In this document: positions 1-6,389 of the stretch, in pieces
Numbering within the stretch: position 1 is the stretch's first letter
Layout of the letters: each line of letters opens with the position of its first letter
Source: an uncultured bacterium
GTDB lineage: Bacteria; Bacillota; Clostridia; Lachnospirales; Lachnospiraceae
Length of the DNA stretch: 10,913 nucleotides
Direction: 5' to 3'
Assembly (NCBI GenBank): GCA_937916345.1
Contig: CALFUE010000103.1
Location: forward strand, 1 to 10,913
The notes under the pieces: model-generated
What the model was told of the DNA's origin: nothing
Databases searched by the model: none
What the model saw: the letters and a program-made list of their open reading frames with translations, nothing else
Position numbers and translations under genes: made by a program

Positions 1-835
1 CCAATCCGCCCGAAAATCGTCATCCAGTCTGCCGGGATGCGTGACGCCATAATACAGATCATCTACTTCCTGGCCTTTCCCGTTGTAAAGAATCACATTG
101 TGCGCCCGGCTTTGGCAATAATAGTCGATGTATTCCGGCAGCGCATAATAACAGGAGCCCGAATCCAATAACATATGTTCCCCCCCGGTGGATCAGCAGG
201 AACGATCCGGCATCGGCATGGGCATGATTCCACGTCATGCCGCATTTGATTGCCAGCAAGGTGTTTGCTGTATCTGGAAAAACATGATAGAACGCAAGCC
301 CGACCTCCGGGAAACATGCGTCCTGGACACGCGGAATATATCCGACGCAATCCTCCGCAAAGCAATCACCATACAGCCAATCCAGGAAATCCCGGCTGCC
401 ACTTCTCAAAAAATGCTTTATCTCATTTCGTCCATCGCCCAGCAGCAGCGCCATTTTCATGGTTCTTTCCAGACGATCTGTTCCGCAGTCGCCAAGATTG
501 GCTGCCAGATATTCGTCCATAGCATCGCATTGGCTGACGAGTATATAATCCAGCGCCTTGCGGATCAAATCATCATAGGGTTCCCGAGAAGCGCCAAAGC
601 GATTTTGAAAAGCAAAACGAAAAGTCATGCCCTCTCCGATCGCATAGGCGCAATAACCGGTGTCCTCGTAAAAAGCTCCGGCAGGGTCGAAATTCCGGCT
701 TTTGTGATCCAGGATATTACCAGGATAGTAGAAGAATTCGTTGAGCGCTGACCGCACCATGGTCAGAATTCGTTCAGCGCTGACCGCACCATGGTCAGAA
801 TCCGTTCAGCCTGGGGATAGCTTTCCCAGAAGGCC
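1..835 (-). pseudogene. Heparinase II/III-family polysaccharide lyase, disrupted and partial
   Basis: Read on the minus strand, the product matches the heparinase II/III-like family (alpha/alpha-toroid plus beta-sandwich lyases that cleave uronic-acid polysaccharides). Visible landmarks are a toroid segment with GAFYEDTGYCAYAIGEGM, the family motif WNHAHADAGSFLL, whose histidines lie in the active-site region, and downstream SRAHNVILYNGKGQ, typical of the beta domain. The frame breaks twice. At 180-186 a run of seven G (minus strand) shifts the frame; with six G it continues as HRGEHMLLDSGS and stays open to base 1. Near the N-terminus, a 32-bp tandem duplication (734-797) separates WESYPQAERILTMVRSALNEF, encoded at about 766-828, from the rest. 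The 3' end lies beyond the left edge. The 5' end merges into the ATPase gene at about 820-845. No start codon or ribosome binding site is secure. Arginine codons here are mostly CGN, unlike the AGG/AGA-rich genes to the right. It could be a true pseudogene or a normal gene with sequencing and assembly errors. Confidence 0.8.
734..797. repeat. 32-bp tandem direct repeat, two copies plus a partial third
   Basis: Two adjacent 32-bp units, 734-765 and 766-797, differ at one base (GAATTCGTTG versus GAATTCGTTC). A further 13 bases at 798-810 repeat the unit's beginning with one mismatch. The unit lies inside the heparinase coding sequence. Because 32 is not a multiple of three, the duplication breaks that reading frame: one copy encodes LTMVRSALNEF followed by a stop, the other MVRSALNEFFYY. 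It sits within about 25-50 bp of the heparinase/ATPase junction. Confidence 0.9.
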
Positions 836-874
836 ACAAGAGTTGAGGCAAAGTTCGGTTTCGAGGATATCGTC

Positions 875-1663
875 ATGAATCCGGACCAGCGAGAGACCAT
901 AGGTCACGCCATAGAGCAGATGAACAACAAGAAGCAGATTTACGAGGACTGGAACTATATGAAGAAATACCCCTACGGCCGAGGTCTTACGGTGCTGCTC
1001 TTCGGTGCTCCCGGTACCGGTAAATCCATGATGGCACAGGTGCTTGCGCATGAGCTGAATCTGGAGCTCTACCGCGTGGACATTTCAAAGGTTGTGGATA
1101 AGTATGTAGGTGAGACTGAGAAGTCTCTTTCAATGATATTTCGCGAGGCGAAAAAGTGTAATGTCGTGTTGTTCTTCGATGAGTGCGATACCATTTTCGC
1201 AAAGCGTGCCGACGACGGGGGCAGCAATCAGGCTTCCGCCAACAACAAGACGGCCCTCCTGCTTCAGGAGATGGAGGCTTACGACGGTGTCTGCGTGCTG
1301 GCGACAAACTACAAGCACAATATCGACCCCGCTTTCTTCCGTCGTATGAAATATATCGTAGAGTTCCAGTTCCCCAATGCGGATACCCGCGAGATGCTCT
1401 GGAAGACTACGGTTCCGAAGACCACGCCCCTTGACGAGGATGTGGATTTCAGATTTATCGCCGAGAAATATGAGTTTGCAGGTGGTAATATTAAGAACTG
1501 TGTGCTGAACGCCGCCTTTCTTGCAGCGGAGGATCCCACTGCCGGAGGCAAGGTGTGTATGCGCCACTATCTCATGGCTATCAAGTATGAGTTTGTAAAG
1601 GTAGGAAAGGTATTTACCAGGGCAGATTTCGAACCCTACGCTGAGCAGGTCGGACTTGCATAG
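875..1663 (+). CDS. AAA+ ATPase, Afp15/Pvc15-like, lacking its N-terminal half
   Basis: This is a cytoplasmic AAA+ ATPase module of 262 residues. It has Walker A GAPGTGKS (residues 44-51), Walker B FFDECD (D102, E103), sensor-1 N145 in LATN and paired arginines R156/R157 as candidate fingers. The C-terminal helical lid includes the family-like GGNIKN segment. The paralogue just downstream is 737 residues with the same module at its C-terminus, so this copy lacks roughly 470 N-terminal residues. In-frame homology continues upstream of the ATG (AKFGFEDIV, corresponding to TWDDIE in the paralogue) to about 845 and is then cut by a stop at 818-820. The ATG at 875 therefore falls inside the domain and has no good ribosome binding site; it is probably not the natural start. 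The nearest described family is the ATPase of extracellular contractile injection systems, inferred from motif style. Twenty-eight bases separate it from the next gene. Confidence 0.85.
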   Translation: MNPDQRETIGHAIEQMNNKKQIYEDWNYMKKYPYGRGLTVLLFGAPGTGKSMMAQVLAHELNLELYRVDISKVVDKYVGETEKSLSMIFREAKKCNVVLFFDECDTIFAKRADDGGSNQASANNKTALLLQEMEAYDGVCVLATNYKHNIDPAFFRRMKYIVEFQFPNADTREMLWKTTVPKTTPLDEDVDFRFIAEKYEFAGGNIKNCVLNAAFLAAEDPTAGGKVCMRHYLMAIKYEFVKVGKVFTRADFEPYAEQVGLA

Positions 1664-1691
1664 AAACGATCTTTTTTAAGGAGAGACATCC

Positions 1692-3905
1692 ATGAGATAT
1701 TCCTTTGAACAATATTTCGGTGATGAAGAGAATGGTATCCGACCCTATGCGAACGGGAGAGAGGAGCTGAAGGACAGATTCAGGCTTTTTGATATTATTC
1801 TTGAGAATTTCATGGATGTGATAATGGAGCACGAGCAGGGGCTCGTATTCCACCGTGGTGTGCCGATGACTCCGGAACAGATAGAGATAATCTACGAGCA
1901 GGAGCCTGAGGAGCGCGGTATAGATATGCTCGATGACGAGACCATCGGGGTTGTTGAGAAAGCCTTCTCATATATCAGGAACCGTCAGGAGCTGACGGGT
2001 GATGATGTTTTTCTCCCCTTCAGGGAGCTTGTTAAGAACTTCAACCTGTCTCATTTCGAGGAATTTGCCCTGATGATGTCCGCAGCCTGTGAGGAGAGCC
2101 CTACCTACGGACGTATGCTGGGTTTTTTGGTTCAAAACAAATCCGGTCACACGGCGACCTACGGAGCCCTGATTGTTATGTATGAGGCTATATATGGTGA
2201 GGATGCGGAGGAATCTTACGATTCCGACAAGATGAACGCGTTTTTCTTCAGACCCGACGAGAACGGCAGTGTGCCTGAGATGATCTATTTCAGGACTCTG
2301 AGGCTCTATTCAACCATGAGGGATTATATTTTCGGGGACGGGGAAATTTCCAGAGACAGCAATGCGTTCAAGGAGAGGTCTGTCTCACCCGTATTTTTTG
2401 ATGATGAAGAAAAAAGGATCGCGTCTATGTCTGTAGAGACGGCGGCTCCTATGCAGGTATATATCGAGGCGAGAGACGGGGAGGATGTTCTGCATCTGCT
2501 TTCCTGTGCCGCCGGCAAAAGAAATGTTCCCATGTATCTTCTGGACGAGGCAGACAGTGAAGAGGAAGAAAAGGTACGGGAGGAATTCATACAAAAGCTC
2601 ATAATAGCAAAGCTTTATCCCGGCTTTGTGGTGATAAGGATCGGGTCGGACAGGACAGACGACTTCAAAAATGTCGGTGAGGCAGGGACGCTCCGCCGTG
2701 ACGAGCACAGAAAAAAGATCCTCCGTCTCATGCGGATAGTCAGAAAATATCTGCCGGAGGGAGTGGTGTTCTTATTTGGCGCCGAGAAGATGCCTGAGAA
2801 TATGATACCCGATCAGTACGCGCCGCTGGTATTTCCGCTGGCGGTTCCCAACAGAAAGGTGAGATACGATATATGGAATTTTTTCCTGAAGGAGACGGGG
2901 CTGACCGCGGGAGAGGATCTGGATCTGTATGATATGGCGGACAGATACAGCTTTTCTTATGGTATGATCAGGACAGTGGTGAGGAGAGCAGCTCTGCAGA
3001 CGCTCTCGGGGAAGGAACGTGTGCTTACCAGGGATGTCCTTCTTCCTGTTATATTCCGCCGCAACGAGTCCGATTTCGGAGAGTTGGCTACATTTATCCC
3101 GGCGGCTTACACCTGGGATGACATAGAGATGGATGACAAGGAGCGCAAGATCCTTATGACTGCCTGCAATCGTTTCCGCCTGCGCTCCCGGATAGACGAG
3201 GTCTATGGCATTGCGGACAGGAATGCCTACGGCAATGGCGTTTCCGTACTTATGTACGGACCTCCCGGTACCGGAAAGACCATGGCTGCCCGGGTTATAT
3301 CAAGCGAGTTGTCTCTTCCGCTGTACAGGGTGGATGTATCGCAGATATTCTCAAAATACATAGGCGAGACCGAGAAAAATCTCGGCAGGATTTTTAAGGA
3401 AGCTCAAAAATCCGACTGTATACTGTTTTTTGATGAGGCCGATTCCCTGTTTGCGAAGAGGACGGATGTGTCGGATTCACATGACAGGCACGCAAATGCG
3501 CAGACGGCGTTCCTCCTTCAAAAAATCGAGGAATACCCCGGGATGACGCTTCTCGCCACCAATCTTTACCACAATTTCGACAATGCCTTCGTCAGGCGTA
3601 TCACCTATGTCGCCAGGTTTGACGCCCCTGATGCGGCTACAAGAGAGAGACTGTGGAAAAATACTCTTCCGGATTCCGTACCCATGGAAGACGGTATTGA
3701 TTTTGGATTTTTCGCTCAGAAATTTGAGCTGTCCGGTGCGAATATAAAGGCAATCCTTATGTCTGCGGGCTACATGGCAGGGGCGGAGGGAGTGCCTGTA
3801 TCCGCTGCTCATATCATTCGCGCGATGAGATACGAATTCGTAAAGATCGGCCGCATTATCGATCCTCCCGAGTTCGGAAAATATGTGATGTATTTGTACG
3901 ATTAG
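1692..3905 (+). CDS. AAA+ ATPase, complete, Afp15/Pvc15-like
   Basis: This 737-residue protein has no signal peptide or membrane segment. The start is supported by AAGGAGA at 1678-1684, seven bases before the ATG. The C-terminal AAA+ module begins at about W475 (TWDDIE) and carries Walker A GPPGTGKT (523-530), Walker B FFDEAD (D581, E582), sensor-1 N624 in LATN and R635/R636 as candidate arginine fingers, with a lid containing LSGANIKA. Residues about 250-470 look like a degenerate AAA fold: a relic AAGKR near G275/K276 replaces the P-loop and the Walker B is not intact. Residues 1-240 are helical and unassigned. A degenerate first domain with an active second one, and the strings KYIGETEKNL and DSHDRHAN, are typical of ATPases in extracellular contractile injection loci, where they are needed for assembly or cargo loading. 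That assignment comes from family memory and was not searched. The tandem arrangement with a paralogue suggests a hetero-oligomer or a duplication. Confidence 0.88.
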   Translation: MRYSFEQYFGDEENGIRPYANGREELKDRFRLFDIILENFMDVIMEHEQGLVFHRGVPMTPEQIEIIYEQEPEERGIDMLDDETIGVVEKAFSYIRNRQELTGDDVFLPFRELVKNFNLSHFEEFALMMSAACEESPTYGRMLGFLVQNKSGHTATYGALIVMYEAIYGEDAEESYDSDKMNAFFFRPDENGSVPEMIYFRTLRLYSTMRDYIFGDGEISRDSNAFKERSVSPVFFDDEEKRIASMSVETAAPMQVYIEARDGEDVLHLLSCAAGKRNVPMYLLDEADSEEEEKVREEFIQKLIIAKLYPGFVVIRIGSDRTDDFKNVGEAGTLRRDEHRKKILRLMRIVRKYLPEGVVFLFGAEKMPENMIPDQYAPLVFPLAVPNRKVRYDIWNFFLKETGLTAGEDLDLYDMADRYSFSYGMIRTVVRRAALQTLSGKERVLTRDVLLPVIFRRNESDFGELATFIPAAYTWDDIEMDDKERKILMTACNRFRLRSRIDEVYGIADRNAYGNGVSVLMYGPPGTGKTMAARVISSELSLPLYRVDVSQIFSKYIGETEKNLGRIFKEAQKSDCILFFDEADSLFAKRTDVSDSHDRHANAQTAFLLQKIEEYPGMTLLATNLYHNFDNAFVRRITYVARFDAPDAATRERLWKNTLPDSVPMEDGIDFGFFAQKFELSGANIKAILMSAGYMAGAEGVPVSAAHIIRAMRYEFVKIGRIIDPPEFGKYVMYLYD

Positions 3906-3921
3906 TGATTGTTTAAGGTGA

Positions 3922-3962
3922 CTGTTCGCAGCCGAAACAGCTGCGAACAGCAACTGTTTCGG
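3922..3962. repeat. Two interleaved perfect inverted repeats (A-B-A'-B')
   Basis: Arm A CTGTTCGCAG (3922-3931) is perfectly complementary to A' CTGCGAACAG (3941-3950). The whole nine-base loop between them, B CCGAAACAG (3932-3940), is perfectly complementary to B' CTGTTTCGG (3954-3962), which lies three bases after A'. As RNA this gives two mutually exclusive hairpins (10 bp with a 9-nt loop, or 9 bp with a 13-nt loop). A full pseudoknot would need loops of zero and three bases and is sterically unlikely. It may be a regulatory switch in the leader of the next gene, or a DNA site recognised as a palindrome. There is no U-tract. Confidence 0.85.
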
Positions 3963-3976
3963 GAGACGCTTAACAT

Positions 3977-4004
3977 TTGAATGTGTAGGAAGAGTACATA
4001 TACA
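3977..4004 (+). promoter_or_regulatory. Possible sigma-A-type promoter
   Basis: TTGAAT (3977-3982) and TATACA (3999-4004) are separated by 16 bases, each matching four of six consensus positions. This would start transcription about 45-50 bases before the ATG at 4059, downstream of the inverted repeats. The match is weak, and read-through from the ATPase genes is an equally good explanation. Confidence 0.3.
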
Positions 4005-4058
4005 AATGGTAGGGTTAATGGGTAGTTTATAGTAACATGTGGGTAAGTGAGGTTTGAA

Positions 4059-5564
4059 ATGGGTGATTATAGTGAAGATCTGAATTTACTTGATGAACTG
4101 TACCGCAGTACTAATGCCAAATCAAAGGTAGGCAGCGCCATAGATGACGATCAGGCGAATGTGTCGGATGACCTGGAAGGTATCACAACTGCCTACGACA
4201 TTTTGGGCAGTGCCGCGAAGTATGAGGTCACGGGAGCTCAGAGAGATGTCTCCGAGATCTCCGAGGGAACTGATATTTTCCCTCAGCTGAAGAGCATACT
4301 TGCAAGGAGCGGCAGATCTTCAAACAGTAAATATATGGCGCCTGTGATAACTGCACTGGATGATTATCTGGACGAGGTCGGCATCAAAGTCAGGATCGTG
4401 GCCTACGCCCAGGCGAAGAGAGCACCGGGGGCGGGCGAGGATGAAAATGCAATAAATGCTGCGGTTGATGAAGTGTATGCCGATGCCATGGCTCAGGTCA
4501 ATGAAAAGATGATGGCATTCCGGGTCGCTGCCAATAATTATCTTGATGAGAGAGATCAAAATACCACGCCCTGGACACAGGCGGGGAAACAACGCCGCGC
4601 CGTTGTAAGAGCGGCAGAGCTTCAGATGGAGGATCAGCAGAGGCAGTTTACAACCAACAGGGAAAAACTCAGAGATAATATCCGGGTGCTCATTGAGATG
4701 GCAGACAGAGGTAATTCTTCTACTATTAATTTGGGCGCTCATAACATGGTGAGAGACCTGCTCCTGGAGGAGCGTTCAAAGAAGAACAACGAAGAGGTTG
4801 AAACCATGGCGAAGGAGATAGCCGTCAGGATAGCAGCCGATCAGGCGGTGGCATCCAACCAGACGGGCATGAACAATTTCTTCTCGGTTGGCGATGTAAT
4901 GAATCTCGGCAGATCAAATGAAGACAAGGAGATAATCGATCCCGTTAATTTATATTCGAATTATACGTTGATGCGCAGTGAACACCCTGAGGCATTTGCG
5001 ACATCGGCGGCGGGTTTCAAAACTATGTCGAGCCTCAAGATAAATGAGGTTGATGATGACAATTTAAGGATCCGTTCGCAGAAGGCAAAGATAAGCGCTA
5101 TGTTCTATCTGATGACGGGTCAGACTGAGCTGCCTTCATTCATTTATTATGTGACAACCGTTCGGGATGATGAGGCAGAAGGTGAAGAATACAAGGCTGT
5201 GTTTGAGAAGGCCTTTCCCACATCTGTACCGACCTTTAATACGAATGCCCAGGGAGACGCCGGGGAGATGGTAGCGAAGATCAGGGGAGCCTTCGGAAAC
5301 GATTCCCTTTCCGATGTAAACTATATGAAATATGTGGGAGGCGTAGCTACGGAGCAGGCAGGGCTTTCGGATCCGGACAACGAGGTCTGGACAAAGCTTG
5401 GGAGAGCTTTTGGAGGTATAGGCGAGGATGGTGAGCTGACACAGGAGATGAAGGATCAGGCAGATATGGTGAGACTTCGTTATTTGGCGCTTCAGGCCGC
5501 TCTTGGCGAATTAGGACCTTTGCCTAATCCCAATCCTAACCCTAATCCTAATCCTAATCCCTAA
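4059..5564 (+). CDS. Uncharacterised soluble protein with a C-terminal (Pro-Asn) repeat tail
   Basis: I do not recognise this family. The ATG at 4059 is preferred because AGTGAGGT lies just upstream at good spacing; a GTG at 4047 in the same frame would add four residues but has no clear ribosome binding site. The product is about 501 residues, acidic and rich in Ala, Asp, Glu and Asn, with no signal peptide, membrane helix or cysteine-rich region. It is mainly helical by composition, with a charged stretch at about residues 165-260 (for example QRRAVVRAAELQMEDQQRQF) that could form a coiled coil. The extreme C-terminus after LGPLP is a run of alternating Asn and Pro. It follows the two ATPases in the same direction after about 150 bp and ends before a terminator. 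It could be a substrate, cargo or structural partner of the ATPases; this is inferred only from position. Confidence 0.85.
   Translation: MGDYSEDLNLLDELYRSTNAKSKVGSAIDDDQANVSDDLEGITTAYDILGSAAKYEVTGAQRDVSEISEGTDIFPQLKSILARSGRSSNSKYMAPVITALDDYLDEVGIKVRIVAYAQAKRAPGAGEDENAINAAVDEVYADAMAQVNEKMMAFRVAANNYLDERDQNTTPWTQAGKQRRAVVRAAELQMEDQQRQFTTNREKLRDNIRVLIEMADRGNSSTINLGAHNMVRDLLLEERSKKNNEEVETMAKEIAVRIAADQAVASNQTGMNNFFSVGDVMNLGRSNEDKEIIDPVNLYSNYTLMRSEHPEAFATSAAGFKTMSSLKINEVDDDNLRIRSQKAKISAMFYLMTGQTELPSFIYYVTTVRDDEAEGEEYKAVFEKAFPTSVPTFNTNAQGDAGEMVAKIRGAFGNDSLSDVNYMKYVGGVATEQAGLSDPDNEVWTKLGRAFGGIGEDGELTQEMKDQADMVRLRYLALQAALGELGPLPNPNPNPNPNPNP
5523..5564 (+). repeat. Hexanucleotide repeat CCTAAT-like encoding (Pro-Asn)n
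   Basis: Seven successive units of the CCTAAT/CCCAAT/CCTAAC type, the last ending in the TAA stop, encode alternating Pro and Asn at the very C-terminus. Six-base units keep the frame, so copy-number change would alter tail length without frameshifting. The C-rich strand resembles telomeric CCCTAA repeats by chance of the Pro-Asn codons. Confidence 0.9.
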
Positions 5565-5809
5565 ACCAAAGCACAAGCCCTAACGACCCGGTCCGGATAA
5601 TCTCGAATGAGATACCCTTTGAGGACAACACACCAGATCATCATCTTTAACGGAGGGCGGCAAAGGCCCTCTTTTTCGCTAGAAAACCGTAATGCATTAT
5701 GACGGCGCCCATACGACTGCGGATAGCATACAAAAATGCAGAGGTTACGGGCTGCATGGAAGTCTGCTCGTTGACAGACACTACCGACTTAAGTCAGAGG
5801 AATGATCAT
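5565..5809 (+). other. Intergenic region between the two gene clusters
   Basis: About 245 bp with no supported gene. It holds the terminator at 5653-5676 and the ribosome binding site AGAGGA (5796-5801) of the following gene. A frame is open from an ATG at 5699, but its first 37 codons (to 5809) have no ribosome binding site and look non-coding. I see no convincing promoter: the perfect TTGACA at 5771 has no -10 box at the right distance, and CATTAT at 5695-5700 has only a poor -35 (TTTTTC). Confidence 0.55.
5653..5676 (+). terminator. Rho-independent terminator
   Basis: The stem GAGGGC (5653-5658) pairs with GCCCTC (5666-5671) around a seven-base loop and is followed directly by TTTTT. It lies about 90 bp after the stop of the Pro-Asn-tailed protein gene and probably ends the ATPase-containing transcript. 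Confidence 0.75.
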
Positions 5810-6334
5810 ATGGACAAGGTAAAGCTTGAGGAACTGCGGCATGAGCTCCTGACAAGGATGTGCGGCGAGCTGACGGAGGACGACTTTGACGCGAGGTTAA
5901 AGCCTCAGGTCTCGGAGGAGCAGCCGGAGGTATTGACGGTCAGATTCGATGAGATTGGGCTCGACAGCAATGATGCGCTGGGGGAATTTTTCTTTCGCCC
6001 GCTGGCAGGCAGCGGAGATCTGGTCCAGCACTTTACGGCGGCACTCACTTTGACAGATGGGCTCTCCGGAGAATATCTGGCGGATGTGTATGAGGCAGTA
6101 TCATATATTAATTATACACTGCCCTGCGGCTGCTTTGCCGTGGATCACGCTCACCGTCATCTGAGCTATCGTCTGAGTATGCCTATGTCTGTGGATATGG
6201 ATGCTCAGGAGCTCTATAGACAGATAAACATAATCAGCGGCAACGCCGTGGAGATCGCAGGGAATTATATGGATATCCTCCTTGGTCTGTCCCGCGGAGA
6301 ATTCGACTTGAAAAGTTTCACGGAGTCGCTGTGA
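5810..6334 (+). CDS. YbjN / type III secretion chaperone-like domain protein
   Basis: The predicted product has 174 residues from the ATG at 5810, which has AGAGGA at 5796-5801 eight bases upstream. An in-frame ATG at 5699 would add 37 residues of unlike composition and is rejected. No signal peptide or membrane segment is visible. The C-terminal half (YINYTLPCGCFAVD, then a beta strand HLSYRLSMPM, then a long helix ending in LLGLSRGE) follows the pattern of YbjN-like domains: a helix leading to a 'lp.G.f..d' strand, a strand pair, and a terminal helix. That fold is related to secretion chaperones of type III systems. The match is by pattern, not search. It is the first gene of the cluster after the terminator and lies 55 bp before the lectin gene. 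It could be a chaperone for a secreted protein or a small regulator. Confidence 0.7.
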   Translation: MDKVKLEELRHELLTRMCGELTEDDFDARLKPQVSEEQPEVLTVRFDEIGLDSNDALGEFFFRPLAGSGDLVQHFTAALTLTDGLSGEYLADVYEAVSYINYTLPCGCFAVDHAHRHLSYRLSMPMSVDMDAQELYRQINIISGNAVEIAGNYMDILLGLSRGEFDLKSFTESL

Positions 6335-6389
6335 TGTTAGAGGAAAAATGCATTGGTCTGATGAATTTGAGTGAGGAGGTGTGACTGCC

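Larger units (their letters stand above)
3906..4058 (+). other. Intergenic region with inverted repeats and leader
   Basis: This gap of about 150 bp separates the second ATPase from the next gene. The first half holds two interleaved perfect inverted repeats (annotated separately). They are flanked by GTTTAAG (3911-3917) and CTTAAC (3969-3974), which could form an imperfect outer stem. The second half is A/T-rich with several GGG tracts (4012-4014, 4020-4022, 4041-4043). No T-run follows the hairpins, so they do not look like a Rho-independent terminator. Confidence 0.6.

Noticed and set aside
188..751. A 187-codon plus-strand open frame opposite the heparinase gene
   Set aside because: The minus-strand frame carries clear family motifs; the plus-strand translation has no domain-like features.
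3477..3953. A 158-codon minus-strand open frame opposite the second ATPase
   Set aside because: It lies opposite conserved AAA+ motifs, has no recognisable domain or ribosome binding site, and is explained as a shadow of the plus-strand gene.
3922..3962. H-type pseudoknot using both inverted repeats at once
   Set aside because: Connecting loops of zero and three bases cannot span 9- and 10-bp stems; alternative hairpins are the better reading.
4012..4063. Four GGG tracts that might form a G-quadruplex in the leader
   Set aside because: Two of the three loops would be about 17-18 bases, too long for a convincing quadruplex.
5771..5776. Perfect TTGACA resembling a -35 box
   Set aside because: No acceptable -10 hexamer lies 16-18 bases downstream (TCAGAG is found at the expected place), and a start there would leave no room for the ribosome binding site.
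5699..5809. Longer N-terminus for the YbjN-like protein from an upstream ATG
   Set aside because: There is no ribosome binding site for the upstream ATG, whereas the ATG at 5810 has a good one and begins a typical charged helix.
6334..6384. A 16-codon open frame overlapping the stop of the YbjN-like gene and ending just before the lectin start
   Set aside because: It is too short to support as a gene; it could serve translational coupling but nothing beyond its position suggests it.
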